Shown here: positions 19,159 through 28,548 of the stretch, piece after piece
Numbering within the stretch: the stretch's first letter is position 1
Layout: every line of letters starts with the position of its first letter
The notes under the pieces: model-generated
What the model was told of the DNA's origin: nothing
The model's database searches: none
Seen by the model: the letters and a program-made list of their open reading frames with translations, nothing else
Position numbers and translations under genes: made by a program
Origin: Planctomycetota bacterium
GTDB taxonomy: Bacteria; Planctomycetota; UBA1135; GCA-002686595
Reading direction: 5' to 3'
Length of the DNA stretch: 64,000 nt
NCBI GenBank assembly: GCA_020853575.1
Contig: JADYYP010000017.1
Location: forward strand, 1 to 64,000

Positions 19159-19569
19159 ATGGAACCTCAATACGATCCGAGCAAGCTGACCCTGTCCCTC
19201 GACCAAATCGAAGGCCGCGCCCGCCCGGCGCGCATCGCCGCGACGCCCATCGCGCGCCGTTGCGACAACGTGCGAGCCGCCCCGTTGGGCACGCTCAAGG
19301 CGGGCGACCTCGGCATGCTGATCGGCCAGCACATCGCGCTCGACATCGTCGTGCCGCGCGCCATCGAGTTGCTCGAGGAAACGCCGCTGATCACCGGCGA
19401 CGACTTTCCCGGCGATCTGCTGGGCTCCGTGCTGCGCATCGAGCAGGAGTTCTGGTTGCGCCATCCGCGCTGGCATGGTCGCGTCGCCGCGATCGCCGAC
19501 CGCGTGGCGAGCGCGCCCGAGGAGATCGCGGCCGAGCTCCAGGAATTCCCGCGCACGCTGACGGCCTAG
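19159..19569 (+). CDS. CdiI-like contact-dependent growth inhibition immunity protein (orphan)
   Basis: About 136 residues from ATG 19159. The segment 'LKAGDLGMLIGQHIALDIVV' followed by 'PRAIELLEETPLITGDDFPG' and 'DLLGSVLR' matches the pattern of a CdiI immunity family as I know it ('L...DLR.MIGQ...L..L.P.A...L...PL..GD.YPGDLL'). Such proteins bind and neutralise the toxin tip of a CdiA effector. No CdiA, CdiB, polymorphic toxin or other immunity gene is in the window, so it is an orphan: either protection against neighbours or a domesticated domain. Family call moderately sure; function inferred. Confidence 0.7.
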   Translation: MEPQYDPSKLTLSLDQIEGRARPARIAATPIARRCDNVRAAPLGTLKAGDLGMLIGQHIALDIVVPRAIELLEETPLITGDDFPGDLLGSVLRIEQEFWLRHPRWHGRVAAIADRVASAPEEIAAELQEFPRTLTA

Positions 19570-19601
19570 CGCGAGCCGCGCGCGGTCGAGGCCCTGCCCT
19601 C

Positions 19602-19625
19602 GGGCCGCGTCTTGGGCCGCGTCTT
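19602..19625. repeat. Tandem 12-mer, two exact copies
   Basis: GGGCCGCGTCTT occurs twice in direct succession (19602-19613, 19614-19625) followed by a partial third unit, in the 91-bp gap between the convergent CdiI-like gene and the minus-strand gene. Likely replication slippage; no function evident. Confidence 0.7.
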
Positions 19626-19660
19626 GGGGCGTTGCGTGGACGGCGCGAGACGGCGCTCGG

Positions 19661-20659
19661 TCAGGGCTTTTCGGTGCGCACCGCGAACGAGAAGTCGCCC
19701 GTGAACAGCATGTCCTGTTCGTAGACCGGCGCTCCTCCGGCGTTCGATTCGAGCGTCTTGGTCGAGTGCTCCAGGCGCGTGGTGCCGTCGAGCTCGAGCC
19801 CGGCGAGCACGTTGCGCTCGAGATCCCATTCGAGCTCGCCGGTGAGCTCGATCAGCTCTTCCGAGCGCTCGTTGGTCTTGCCCTGCGCCACGGGCACGTT
19901 GCGCAACTCGCCAGCGACCTCGCAGTGGCTCGAGAACTTGCCCTCGAGCGTGAACAGCGCCACGCGTCGCCCGTCGATCTCGCGCTGCGCGCCGCGGGTG
20001 ACGCGCCATTCGCCTTCCACGTTGCGCTCGAGCTGCGCGCGATCGACGTGCTCGTCCTGGCCGAGGTCCTCGAACTGGAGCTCGATTCCGCCGAGGGCGC
20101 GCTGGAACGGGTGGAATTCGCGCGCCGCGACCTTCCAACTCGCCGCGCTCGCGTCGCGCGGCAAGAACGCGGTCCAGTCGAGGTCGATGGCCAGGGGCCC
20201 GAGCAATGCGGCATCGCACTCGCCGTACTCCAGCGTCCGCGGAACATTGGCGTCCTCGTCGAACAACACCACGCAGCTCTCGAGCGCCGAAGAACCCTTG
20301 CGCGTACCCTCGTGCACCGTCTGCCCGTCGAGCACCACCTTCGACGCGCTGCTGCCGCCGAGCGAGCGGAACTCGCGGCGCAGCTTGATCGGTCGACCGT
20401 CGCGCGCGGTCAGGTGCTCGTCGACGAGCACCAGCTCCAGTGCCTCGCTGGATTCGAGCTCGAGCTTGGGCAAGAACTCGCCCGGGATCCGCTCGCCTCC
20501 CATGCGCGCGCTCCACGAGTCGAGGCGGCTCTCGAACGAGCGCTCGATGCGCCGCTCGACCTCGAGCCCGGACTTGGGCGCGAAGCGCGCGTCGGGTGCC
20601 TGCGCGGTGGAGGCCAGGACGGGCAGCGTGGAAGCGAAAGCGAGAGTCGTGCGCAGCAT
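19661..20659 (-). CDS. Secreted protein of unknown function
   Basis: About 332 residues from ATG 20659, beginning with a signal peptide ('MLRTTLAFASTLPVLASTAQ'). I do not recognise a family. The sequence is rich in charged beta-strand-like segments ('KLELESSEALELVLVDEHL', 'KVVLDGQTVHEGTRKGSS', 'FTLEGKFSSHCEVAGELRN') with only two cysteines, and reads like an exported beta-sandwich or lipid-carrier-like fold. The frame extends far upstream, but that part is the shadow of the sulfatase gene. It is divergent from the sulfatase with 144 bp between the starts. Confidence 0.75.
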   Translation of the reverse strand: MLRTTLAFASTLPVLASTAQAPDARFAPKSGLEVERRIERSFESRLDSWSARMGGERIPGEFLPKLELESSEALELVLVDEHLTARDGRPIKLRREFRSLGGSSASKVVLDGQTVHEGTRKGSSALESCVVLFDEDANVPRTLEYGECDAALLGPLAIDLDWTAFLPRDASAASWKVAAREFHPFQRALGGIELQFEDLGQDEHVDRAQLERNVEGEWRVTRGAQREIDGRRVALFTLEGKFSSHCEVAGELRNVPVAQGKTNERSEELIELTGELEWDLERNVLAGLELDGTTRLEHSTKTLESNAGGAPVYEQDMLFTGDFSFAVRTEKP

Positions 20660-20803
20660 GGGGATTTCAGCGGTTGTCGGGGTTGGCAACCTCGGTGCGC
20701 CGGCGCCGCACGATCCTCCGCGGGAGCCGAGGTTTTTCGCGGAGGCGTCGACCCGACCGCCGCGCGGCTTGCGAGCGCGTGCTCGGCCGCGCATCCTCCC
20801 GGC

Positions 20804-22192
20804 ATGGACTTCCGCGTCGCCGTCGGACTGCTGTGCTCGGCCACGTTCGCGTGCGTGTCGCAGGCGCCTGTCGTGGCGCGGCGTCCACCGAACATCGTGC
20901 TCATCGTCGCCGACGATCTGGGCTGGGGCGAGCTGGGGTGCTACGGGCAGCAGAAGATCCGCACGCCGCGTATCGACGCGCTCGCGCGCGAGGGAATGCG
21001 CTTCACCCAGTTCTACTCGGGGGCGCCGGTGTGCGCTCCCTCGCGTTGCGCGCTGCTCACGGGCCTGCACGCCGGCCACATGGCGGTGCGCGACAACGTC
21101 GAGATCCAACCCGAAGGGCAAATGGCCTTGCCCGACGCCAGCGTCACCTTGGCGGAGCTCCTGCGCGAGCGCGGCTACGCGACCGGCTGTTTCGGCAAGT
21201 GGGGGCTGGGGGCCCCGGGGTCCGAAGGCGCGCCCAACGCGCAGGGCTTCGAGCAGTTCTTCGGGTACCTCTGTCAGCGCCAGGCACACGACTACTACCC
21301 CGACCACCTGTGGCGCAACGGGCAGCGCGTGGAGCTCGACGGCGCGCAGTACTCGCACGATCGGATCGCGGAGGAGGCGCTCGCGTTCGTGCGCGAGCAC
21401 GCGCGGCAACCGTTCTTGCTCTACGTGCCGTTCACGATCCCGCATCTCGCTCTGCAGGTGCCCGAGGACTCGCTCGCGGAATACCGCGGGATGTGGGAGG
21501 ACCCGCCGTACGACGGCCGCAAGGGCTACCGAGCGCACCCGACGCCGCGCGCGGCCTATGCGGCGATGGTGACACGCATGGACCGCGATGTCGGACGGAT
21601 CGTCGATCTGCTGGGCGAGCTCGGGCTCGGCGACGACACTCTGGTGTTGTTCACGAGCGACAACGGTCCGACGTACGACCGGCTCGGCGGCTCCGACTCG
21701 AGCTTCTTCGACAGCGCCGCGGGACTGCGCGGGCTCAAGGGGAGCGTGTACGAGGGTGGCTTGCGCGTGCCGCTCGTGGCGCGCTGGCCCGGGTGCATCG
21801 CGGCCGGCGTCGAGAGCGCGCACGTCGCGGCATTCTGGGACGTGCTGCCGACGTTGCTCGAGCTCGCGGGCGGCGCGACTCCGACGGGCGTCGACGGCCT
21901 GAGCTTCGCACCGACGCTGCTGGCGCGCGGCGCGCAGACGCAGCACGAGGCGTTGTACTGGGAGCTCGGGAGCTACGGCGGCCAGCAGGCGCTGCGCGCC
22001 GGTGACTGGAAGGCGGTGCGGCGTGATCTGGCGAAGGGCGTGGACGCGCTGCAGCTCTACGACCTCGCGCGCGATCCAGGCGAAGCACACGATGTCGCCT
22101 CCGAGCACCCCGAGCTCGTCGAGAGCATGCGGGCAAGGCTGAGCGCCGTGCGCGTCGAACATCCCGCGTTTCCGCTGTTCCGCGCGAAGTGA
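20804..22192 (+). CDS. Sulfatase (formylglycine-dependent, exported)
   Basis: About 462 residues. It should hydrolyse sulfate esters, probably of polysaccharides. The modification motif C-x-P-S-R is present as 'CAPSR' (Cys77), needing conversion to formylglycine. The metal-site segments 'VADDLGWGELGCYG' and 'TSDNGPTYD' and the 'GCFGKWGLG' segment are intact. The N-terminus has a signal with a lipobox-like 'TFAC', so a lipoprotein is possible. ATG 20804 is the last start before the signal. No polysaccharide-utilisation neighbours are evident; an FGE-family gene fragment lies at the window end (63674), not adjacent. The substrate cannot be read from sequence. Confidence 0.93.
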   Translation: MDFRVAVGLLCSATFACVSQAPVVARRPPNIVLIVADDLGWGELGCYGQQKIRTPRIDALAREGMRFTQFYSGAPVCAPSRCALLTGLHAGHMAVRDNVEIQPEGQMALPDASVTLAELLRERGYATGCFGKWGLGAPGSEGAPNAQGFEQFFGYLCQRQAHDYYPDHLWRNGQRVELDGAQYSHDRIAEEALAFVREHARQPFLLYVPFTIPHLALQVPEDSLAEYRGMWEDPPYDGRKGYRAHPTPRAAYAAMVTRMDRDVGRIVDLLGELGLGDDTLVLFTSDNGPTYDRLGGSDSSFFDSAAGLRGLKGSVYEGGLRVPLVARWPGCIAAGVESAHVAAFWDVLPTLLELAGGATPTGVDGLSFAPTLLARGAQTQHEALYWELGSYGGQQALRAGDWKAVRRDLAKGVDALQLYDLARDPGEAHDVASEHPELVESMRARLSAVRVEHPAFPLFRAK

Positions 22193-22206
22193 CCAGCGGC
22201 TCGCGC

Positions 22207-25200
22207 TCAGTCGCTCGCCATCCCAGCGCGCGCTTCGACGTCGAGTGCGGGCATGGTCAGCGGGTCGGCGGGGTCGAGCTCGCGGGCGAGCTCGCGGCCT
22301 TCACGGCGCGCGCGGCGCAACAGCGGGATCGCCTCGGGCAGCGCGAACTGCTCACCCGCGAAGCGCTCGACGAAGCGCCCACCGCGCACGCTGCCGCGCA
22401 GCTCCGCCAGCCGCAGGGCGCGCACCAGGTCGCGCCACGGAATGGGATGGCGTTCACGCTCGAGCAACGCGCGGAACACGACGCCATAGCGTCGCAGCAG
22501 GAGTGGAGCGAGCATCTCGGGAGTCGTGGCTGCGCGCCCCTCGCGTGCGAGCAACGTCCAGCGGCTGGCCAGCAGTCCGCGATCCGCGCGCCGCGCAGCC
22601 GGACGCATCAAGCGCCGCACGGACGCGAAGGCGTCGGCCGTGACGCGCCCCAACGCGATCAGCTCCGCGAGTCCGCGATCCACGTCGACCGCGAGCTGTC
22701 CGGTCGCGCGCGCGAGCTCGTCCGCGAACATCGCGCCGCGCTCGGTCAACGCCTTTGCGACGCTGCGCGCCGGCCACGAGAGCTCCAGATCCGCGCCTTG
22801 CGCTGGGAATCCGAGCCACACGTCCGACTCGTCGCGCGGGAAGAACGAGATCGGCGTCGCGCGCAGCGCGGTCTTGCCGGAGCTCCACAGCCGTCCCCAC
22901 ACGATGCGTCCGGAGGTTCCGAGCTGGTCGAGATGCTCGGGGCGAAAGCCGGCCACGCGCGCGGGCAGGATGTGGCGTTCCCAGGCGCCGATCGGCGCCT
23001 CGAAGCCGGCGAGCTGACGCAGCACGCTCTCGAGCCCGCCGGGGCCGTCGAGCGGTTGCTCGAGGTGCTGCCAGCGCGCGAGGAAGCGCCGCAGGTCCTC
23101 GGCGGAAACGGGTTGGACCTCGCGGCGCAGCGCGTCGAGCGTCGCGTGTCGGATGCGCGCCAGCAAGCGGCGCTCGCACCACGCCGGGCGACCGTCGACG
23201 ATCGTGCGCATCACGCTGCCCTCGCGCTCCAGCTCGAACAGCAGCGGGTCGTCGTCGTGCACTGGTCCGAGGGCCTCCATGCGACCGCGCAGCACGGCCT
23301 TCGGATCGCGCGTGGCCTCGACGGCGAACCAACGCTCGCCCTCCAGGACCACTCGACCCTGCGCGTTGAGCTCACCGAGCCACGCCTTCCACGCGCGAGC
23401 CTCGTCCGCGCGCACGAAGCCCATCCAGCACAGCGCTTCGTGCACTTCCTCGGCATTGCGCGGATCGGGCCAGGCCTCCTGGCGCACGCGCTCGATCGCC
23501 GCCGGATCGAGCGCGCCGATCTCGGCCGCCTCGCTGGCTTTCAGCGCGCGGCGTGCGAGCACGGCCTGCGTCCGACGCTCCTCCAACGGCGCGTCGTCGA
23601 GGAATGCGTAGGGCCGCGAGCTGATCACCGCGCGCGCCAACGGAGAGGGCTCGGCGAGATCGACGGCGACGCGTTCGATCGACCCGTCGCGCAACCCGCG
23701 CAGCACCGCGAGCATGCCGTCGACGTCCATTGCCTCGTGCAGGCAGTCCTCGATGGTCTGCGCGACGATCGGGTGCTCGAAGGGAATCGGTAGGTCGCCC
23801 GGAGGCAGGTTCTCGCCGCAGGCGACGATCTGTGGGAACGCCGCGGCCAACACGTCGTCCGCTCGCATGCGCAGCAGCGGAGCCGCGACGCGCCGGCCCT
23901 GCTGGAAACGCTCGACGAGCAGCGCGCGTTGCACGTTCCAGCGCCAGCGCGCCTCGAACATCGGCGAGGCCAGCAGCGCCTGGATCAGCACCTCGCGCGC
24001 GGTGCGCGGGTGCAAGTAGTCGAAGACCTCCTCGAGGGGGAAGCTGTGCATCGGCCCGAGGGAGAGCAGCACCGCATCCTCGCTCGCCGCGGCCTGCAGC
24101 TCGAAGCCGAAATGCCGGCAGAAACGCTTGCGCAGCGCGAGACCGAGCGCGCGGTTGATGCGGCCGCCCAGTGGCGCGTGCAGCACGAGCTGCATTCCGC
24201 CGCTCTCGTCGAAGAAGCGTTCGAGGACCAAGCGCCGCGTGCTCGGCAGCGTGCCCAGCGCGCGCCGGCATTCCGCGTGGTACTCGTCGAGGCTCGCCGC
24301 TGCCGCATCGTCGAGGTGGCACTGATCGCGCAGGCGCTGGCGATCGAGCTCGCGCACTTGGCTGAGCTCCTCGGACAGTTCCGCGGTCCGCGCCGGAGCC
24401 TCGCCGAACCAGAACGGCAGCGAAGGCGGAGTTCCGTGGGCATCCGCGACGCGCAACGCACCGCGCTCGATGCGCAAGATGCGCCACGAGCTGTTGCCGA
24501 GCTGGAAGACGTCGCCGATCACCGAGTCGATCCCGAAGTCCTCGTCGACGGTGCCCACGAACGTGCCTTCGGGCTCCGCGAGCACGCGATACTGGCCGAT
24601 GTCGGGGATTGCTCCGCCGCACGTGATCGCCGCCAGCCGCGCGCGACGCGTCCCGCGCAGCGTGTGCTGCACTCCGTCGCGGTGCAGCAATGCGGCGCGT
24701 CCCTGGGAGTGCAACACGAGCAGCGCTTCGAAGGCCGAGCGCTCGAGCTCGCGGTAGGGCCACGAACGCCGCGTGAACGCGTAGCACTCGTCGTCGCTCC
24801 ACGTGCGGCAGGCGCTCTCCGCGACGATCTGCTGCGCTAGGACGTCGAGTGGTGCGTGCGGCTGCGGAACGCGGTCGAGCACGCCTCGGTGAGCCGCTCG
24901 CAACAGCGCGGCCGCCTCGGCCAACTCGTCGCGCGTCATCGGGAACAGCACGCCCTTCGGGGTGCGACCCACGCCGTGACCGGAGCGCCCGACGCGCTGG
25001 AGGAAGGCCGCGATCGAGCGTGGAACCCCCAACTGCACGACCAAGTCGACCTCGCCGATGTCGATGCCGAGCTCCAGCGACGCCGTCGCGACGAGCACGC
25101 TCAGGCGTCCGCTCTTCAGGCGCGCTTCCGCGTCGAGGCGGCGCTCGCGCGACAAGCTCGAATGGTGGCAGCCGACGCGCTCGGGATCGAGCAGCTTCGC

Positions 25201-26040
25201 CAGCTCGGCCGACGAGCGCTCCGCCAGCTTGCGGGTCGCGACGAAAACCAGTGTCGTCCTCTCGCTCCGCGCCAGCTCGGCGATGCGCCGGTAGATCTCG
25301 CCCCAGGTCTCCCCGGAGCACACGGTTTCGAGCGGCGAAGGCGGGATCTCCACGCGCACGTCCATGGCGCGCAGGTGGCCTTCGTCGACGATCTCGCACG
25401 CGCGCTCGGGGCCGACCAGGAAGCGCGCCGTGTCCTCGATCGGCCGCTGCGTGGCCGAGAGCCCGATGCGTTGGATCTCGCCCGCGAGCAGCGCCAGCCG
25501 CTCGAGCGAGAGCGCCAGGTGCGAGCCGCGCTTGTCACCCACGAGCGCGTGGATCTCGTCGACGATCGCCGTTCGAACGTGAGCCAGCAGCGCACGCCCC
25601 GAGTCGCTCGTCAGCAAGATCGCCAGGCTCTCGGGCGTGGTCACCAAGATGTGCGGCGGCTTCTTGCCCATCGCGGCGCGCTCGCGCTGCGGCGTGTCGC
25701 CGGTGCGCACCAGGACACGCACCTCGGGCAAGCTCGGATCGAGCTCGCGCAAGCGCGCGAGGGGCGCGCTGAGGTTCTTGTGCACGTCGTTGACCAGCGC
25801 GCGCAGCGGCGAGACGTACAACACGCTGGTGCGGTCCTCGAGCGAGCTGCCACGCTTCAGGAGCTCGTCGATCGCCGCCAAGAACGCCGCGAGAGTCTTG
25901 CCCGAACCGGTCGGCGCAGCGATCAAGACGTGGCGCCCGGCGCGAATCTCCGGCCAACCGCGGCGCTGAGCCGGTGTCGGAGGGCCGAGCTCGCGCTCGA
26001 ACCACGCGCGTACCGTCGGATGGAACTGCTCCAGGCTCAC
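22207..26040 (-). CDS. lhr: Lhr-type large ATP-dependent helicase
   Basis: About 1277 residues, somewhat shorter than E. coli Lhr (1538) but full for the Lhr core plus C-terminal region. Superfamily 2 motifs are in order: 'APTGSGKT' (42-49), 'DEIH' box in 'VDEIHALVGDKRG', 'LSATQRP', 'HHSSLSRE', 'ATASLELGIDIG' and 'QRVGRSGH'. The downstream winged-helix and Lhr-specific parts continue to the stop. Lhr proteins are 3'-5' DNA/RNA-DNA translocases linked to DNA repair. The GTG at 26040 is preferred because upstream sequence in frame is antisense to the divergent esterase gene; no clear ribosome site is seen, so the start is uncertain. Confidence 0.92.
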   Translation of the reverse strand: MSLEQFHPTVRAWFERELGPPTPAQRRGWPEIRAGRHVLIAAPTGSGKTLAAFLAAIDELLKRGSSLEDRTSVLYVSPLRALVNDVHKNLSAPLARLRELDPSLPEVRVLVRTGDTPQRERAAMGKKPPHILVTTPESLAILLTSDSGRALLAHVRTAIVDEIHALVGDKRGSHLALSLERLALLAGEIQRIGLSATQRPIEDTARFLVGPERACEIVDEGHLRAMDVRVEIPPSPLETVCSGETWGEIYRRIAELARSERTTLVFVATRKLAERSSAELAKLLDPERVGCHHSSLSRERRLDAEARLKSGRLSVLVATASLELGIDIGEVDLVVQLGVPRSIAAFLQRVGRSGHGVGRTPKGVLFPMTRDELAEAAALLRAAHRGVLDRVPQPHAPLDVLAQQIVAESACRTWSDDECYAFTRRSWPYRELERSAFEALLVLHSQGRAALLHRDGVQHTLRGTRRARLAAITCGGAIPDIGQYRVLAEPEGTFVGTVDEDFGIDSVIGDVFQLGNSSWRILRIERGALRVADAHGTPPSLPFWFGEAPARTAELSEELSQVRELDRQRLRDQCHLDDAAAASLDEYHAECRRALGTLPSTRRLVLERFFDESGGMQLVLHAPLGGRINRALGLALRKRFCRHFGFELQAAASEDAVLLSLGPMHSFPLEEVFDYLHPRTAREVLIQALLASPMFEARWRWNVQRALLVERFQQGRRVAAPLLRMRADDVLAAAFPQIVACGENLPPGDLPIPFEHPIVAQTIEDCLHEAMDVDGMLAVLRGLRDGSIERVAVDLAEPSPLARAVISSRPYAFLDDAPLEERRTQAVLARRALKASEAAEIGALDPAAIERVRQEAWPDPRNAEEVHEALCWMGFVRADEARAWKAWLGELNAQGRVVLEGERWFAVEATRDPKAVLRGRMEALGPVHDDDPLLFELEREGSVMRTIVDGRPAWCERRLLARIRHATLDALRREVQPVSAEDLRRFLARWQHLEQPLDGPGGLESVLRQLAGFEAPIGAWERHILPARVAGFRPEHLDQLGTSGRIVWGRLWSSGKTALRATPISFFPRDESDVWLGFPAQGADLELSWPARSVAKALTERGAMFADELARATGQLAVDVDRGLAELIALGRVTADAFASVRRLMRPAARRADRGLLASRWTLLAREGRAATTPEMLAPLLLRRYGVVFRALLERERHPIPWRDLVRALRLAELRGSVRGGRFVERFAGEQFALPEAIPLLRRARREGRELARELDPADPLTMPALDVEARAGMASD

Positions 26041-26095
26041 GGGTGCATTGTAGAGGCCGCTCGCGCCGTGGTTCCGCGTCGCGTGGCTGTCTAGG

Positions 26096-27535
26096 ATGGC
26101 GCCGATGGTGTGGGCGAGCGTTTGGGCCATGGCGGCCTTGAGCGGAGGCGACGTGCAGTTGGCCACGTTGTTCGGGGACGGCATGGTCTTGGAGCGCGAG
26201 ACGCGCGCGCCCATGTGGGGCCGCGCGGCGCCGGGCAGCGAGGTGCGCGTGCGCGCCGAATGGAGCGCCGCGGAGGTGGTCGCGCGGGCCGACGCTCGTG
26301 GAGCGTGGCGTGTCGAGCTCGCGACCCCGAGCGCCGGTGGACCCTACACGATCCGCGTCGCCGGCACCGACGAGCTGACGCTGCGCGACGTGTGGATCGG
26401 CGAGGTGTGGCTGTGTTCCGGCCAGTCGAACATGGAGTGGAAGCTGCGACCGGGCGAGCTCGGCGGAGTGCTCGACTCCGAGCGTGAGATCGCCGAGGCG
26501 CGCCATCCGCGCATCCGCGTGTTCGAGGTCGCGAATCGCGCCGCGCTGCACCCCGCGAGCGACGTGCGGGGCCAGTGGGTCACGTGCAGTCCGCAGACCG
26601 CCGGCGAGTTCACCGCCGTGGGCTACTTCTTCGCGCGCGAGCTGGAGCGCGAGCTCGACGTTCCGATCGGAATCGTCGACGCGACCTGGAGCGGCACGCG
26701 CATCGAGGCCTGGCTCGAGGGCTCGACGGCGAGTGCACTCGACGCGACGCGCGCGGAGTGGCAGCGTTTCGCCAACGCCCGCGAAGCACTCGACGCCGGT
26801 CCGCAACAAGCTCACGAGCTGGATCCGCAGACCATCAGCGCGCTCTTCAACGGGATGGTCGCGCCGCTCGTGCCCTATGCGTTGCGCGGATTCCTGTGGT
26901 ACCAGGGCGAATCCAATCGCAGCAACGCGAGCCAATACGTCGAGCTGCAGAGCGGGCTCGTGCGGAGCTGGCGCGAACTGTGGGGCTCGGATGCCAAGCC
27001 TTTCTATTTCGTGCAGATCGCGCCGTTCGCCTACGAAGACGACGGCGGCGAGACGGGCGCTTTGCGGGACGCGCAGCGCCGCTGTCTGGCGCTGGAGAAC
27101 ACGGGCATGGTCGCGACCATGGACATCGGTGACCCGCTCGACATCCACCCGCGCAACAAGCGCGAGGTCGGGCGCCGGTTGTCGCTGTGGGCGCTCGCGC
27201 GCACCTATGGGAGGACCGGGATCGTGCATTCGGGGCCGCTGTTCAAGGCGGTTCGTTTCGAGGGACAGCGCGCGCACGTGACCTTCGACGAGCTCGGCGG
27301 AGGGCTGATCTCGGGCGGCGACCATCTCACCGGGTTCGAGCTCGCTGGCGAGGACCGCCGCTTCGTGCGCGCCACGGCGACGATCGAGGGCGACGAGGTC
27401 GTGGTCGTGGCGAAGGGCGTGCTCGCGCCCGTCGCGGTGCGCTACGGCTGCCGCGCGGATGCCCAACCGATCTTGTTCAACAAGGCGTGGCTGCCTGCGG
27501 CCGCGTTCAGGAGCGACTCGTGGCCGATTCGATGA
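26096..27535 (+). CDS. Sialate O-acetylesterase family (SASA) protein
   Basis: About 479 residues from ATG 26096 (a second ATG at 26105 is possible). Family motifs: nucleophile Ser111 in 'CSGQSNMEW', 'WYQGESN' in the middle, and Asp349/His351 in 'DIHPRNK' completing the triad. It should remove O-acetyl groups from sialic acid or plant/algal glycans. The first residues ('VWASVWAMAALSGG') could be a short signal peptide. The stop overlaps the start of the next gene by four bases (ATGA), giving an apparent coupled trio with an rRNA-type methyltransferase and a channel protein, which is functionally unexpected. Confidence 0.9.
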   Translation: MAPMVWASVWAMAALSGGDVQLATLFGDGMVLERETRAPMWGRAAPGSEVRVRAEWSAAEVVARADARGAWRVELATPSAGGPYTIRVAGTDELTLRDVWIGEVWLCSGQSNMEWKLRPGELGGVLDSEREIAEARHPRIRVFEVANRAALHPASDVRGQWVTCSPQTAGEFTAVGYFFARELERELDVPIGIVDATWSGTRIEAWLEGSTASALDATRAEWQRFANAREALDAGPQQAHELDPQTISALFNGMVAPLVPYALRGFLWYQGESNRSNASQYVELQSGLVRSWRELWGSDAKPFYFVQIAPFAYEDDGGETGALRDAQRRCLALENTGMVATMDIGDPLDIHPRNKREVGRRLSLWALARTYGRTGIVHSGPLFKAVRFEGQRAHVTFDELGGGLISGGDHLTGFELAGEDRRFVRATATIEGDEVVVVAKGVLAPVAVRYGCRADAQPILFNKAWLPAAAFRSDSWPIR

Positions 27536-28548
27536 ACGACGACCCGCACTCCGAGGGCGAGCTCTTCAGCGCGGACGATTGGCAACGCTTGCGCGAGCTG
27601 CGCGCGTCGTTCCTGCGCTCCGAGGACCGCGTCGGGCCGATCGGGAACTACTGGAACACACGTCGCGACCTGGAGCTGTACGACGCCACGTTCGCGCAGC
27701 GCATCGGCTGGAAGTGGGAGCGCGTGTTCGACGAGCTGGCCTTGCGCGGCATCACGCTCGAGGGGCAGGTGCTGGCCGATTGGGGCTGTGGCACCGGCAT
27801 CGCGGCGCGGCGCTACGCCGAGAGAGTCGCGGGCGTGAAGCGCGTCTTCCTCAGCGACCGGAACAAGCAGGCGACCTGGTTCGCGCGCGACGCCTTGCTC
27901 GCCGAGCACGGCAAGCTCGAGACCACGCTGCACGAGCCCGGTCCCGACGAGCCCTTCGACGTGCTGCTGGTGAGCCACGTGCTCGACGAGCTCGACGAGG
28001 CCGCGCTGGAGGCACTCCTCTCGCTGGCGCGACGCGCGACGATCGTCGTGTGGGTCGAGGCCGGTAGCCGGCGCACCTCGCGGGCGTTGTCGACGGCGCG
28101 CGATCGATTGCTCGAGCACTTCGACGTGCTCGCACCGTGCACGCACCGCGAACGCTGCGGAGCGCTCGGCGGAGACGAGGATTCGAGCTGGTGCCACTTC
28201 TTCGGCAAGCCGCCGGCCGAGGTCTTCACCAGCGCCTTTTGGCGCAGCTTTGCCGGCGAGCTCTCGATCGATCTGCGCTCGATTCCCTACGCCTTCGTGG
28301 TGCTCCGCCGGCGCGCGACGAGCGGCACGGCGGGCGCTGGGGCGCGCATCCTCGGCCGTCCGCGCATCTTCAAGGGCCACGCGAAGCTGGACGTGTGCGA
28401 CGCGAGCGGCGTGCGCGAGCTGACGATGCTCGAACGGCTCGACAAGCGCCTCTACAAGCGCCTCGGACAGACCGGGGAGATCCTGGTCGCCGACCTGCGT
28501 GTCGAGGGCGAGCGCATCGTGGAGTTCACGCCGCGGCCGGGCGCGTGA
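27532..28548 (+). CDS. Rsm22/METTL17-like SAM-dependent methyltransferase
   Basis: About 338 residues; the ATG overlaps the esterase stop (ATGA). 'VLADWGCGTGIAARRYAE' is the SAM-binding motif I, and 'DVLLVSHVLDELDE' the motif IV region typical of Rsm22-family proteins, which associate with small ribosomal subunits. Four cysteines, Cys203, Cys209, Cys221 and Cys289, are arranged like the [4Fe-4S] ligands described for mitochondrial METTL17 (C-x5-C, a third nearby, a fourth ~60-70 residues later); 'SSWCHFF' is family-typical. So an Fe-S-bearing ribosome assembly factor is likely. The end overlaps the next gene by four bases (GTGA). Confidence 0.83.
   Translation: MNDDPHSEGELFSADDWQRLRELRASFLRSEDRVGPIGNYWNTRRDLELYDATFAQRIGWKWERVFDELALRGITLEGQVLADWGCGTGIAARRYAERVAGVKRVFLSDRNKQATWFARDALLAEHGKLETTLHEPGPDEPFDVLLVSHVLDELDEAALEALLSLARRATIVVWVEAGSRRTSRALSTARDRLLEHFDVLAPCTHRERCGALGGDEDSSWCHFFGKPPAEVFTSAFWRSFAGELSIDLRSIPYAFVVLRRRATSGTAGAGARILGRPRIFKGHAKLDVCDASGVRELTMLERLDKRLYKRLGQTGEILVADLRVEGERIVEFTPRPGA

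Noticed and set aside
20660..22162. N-terminal extension of the minus-strand gene that ends at 19661
   Set aside because: This part is antisense to the sulfatase and lacks protein-like features. A signal peptide begins at 20659, which marks the real start.
22189..23793. 534-codon plus-strand frame opposite lhr
   Set aside because: Antisense shadow in a GC-rich genome; the lhr frame carries all helicase motifs.
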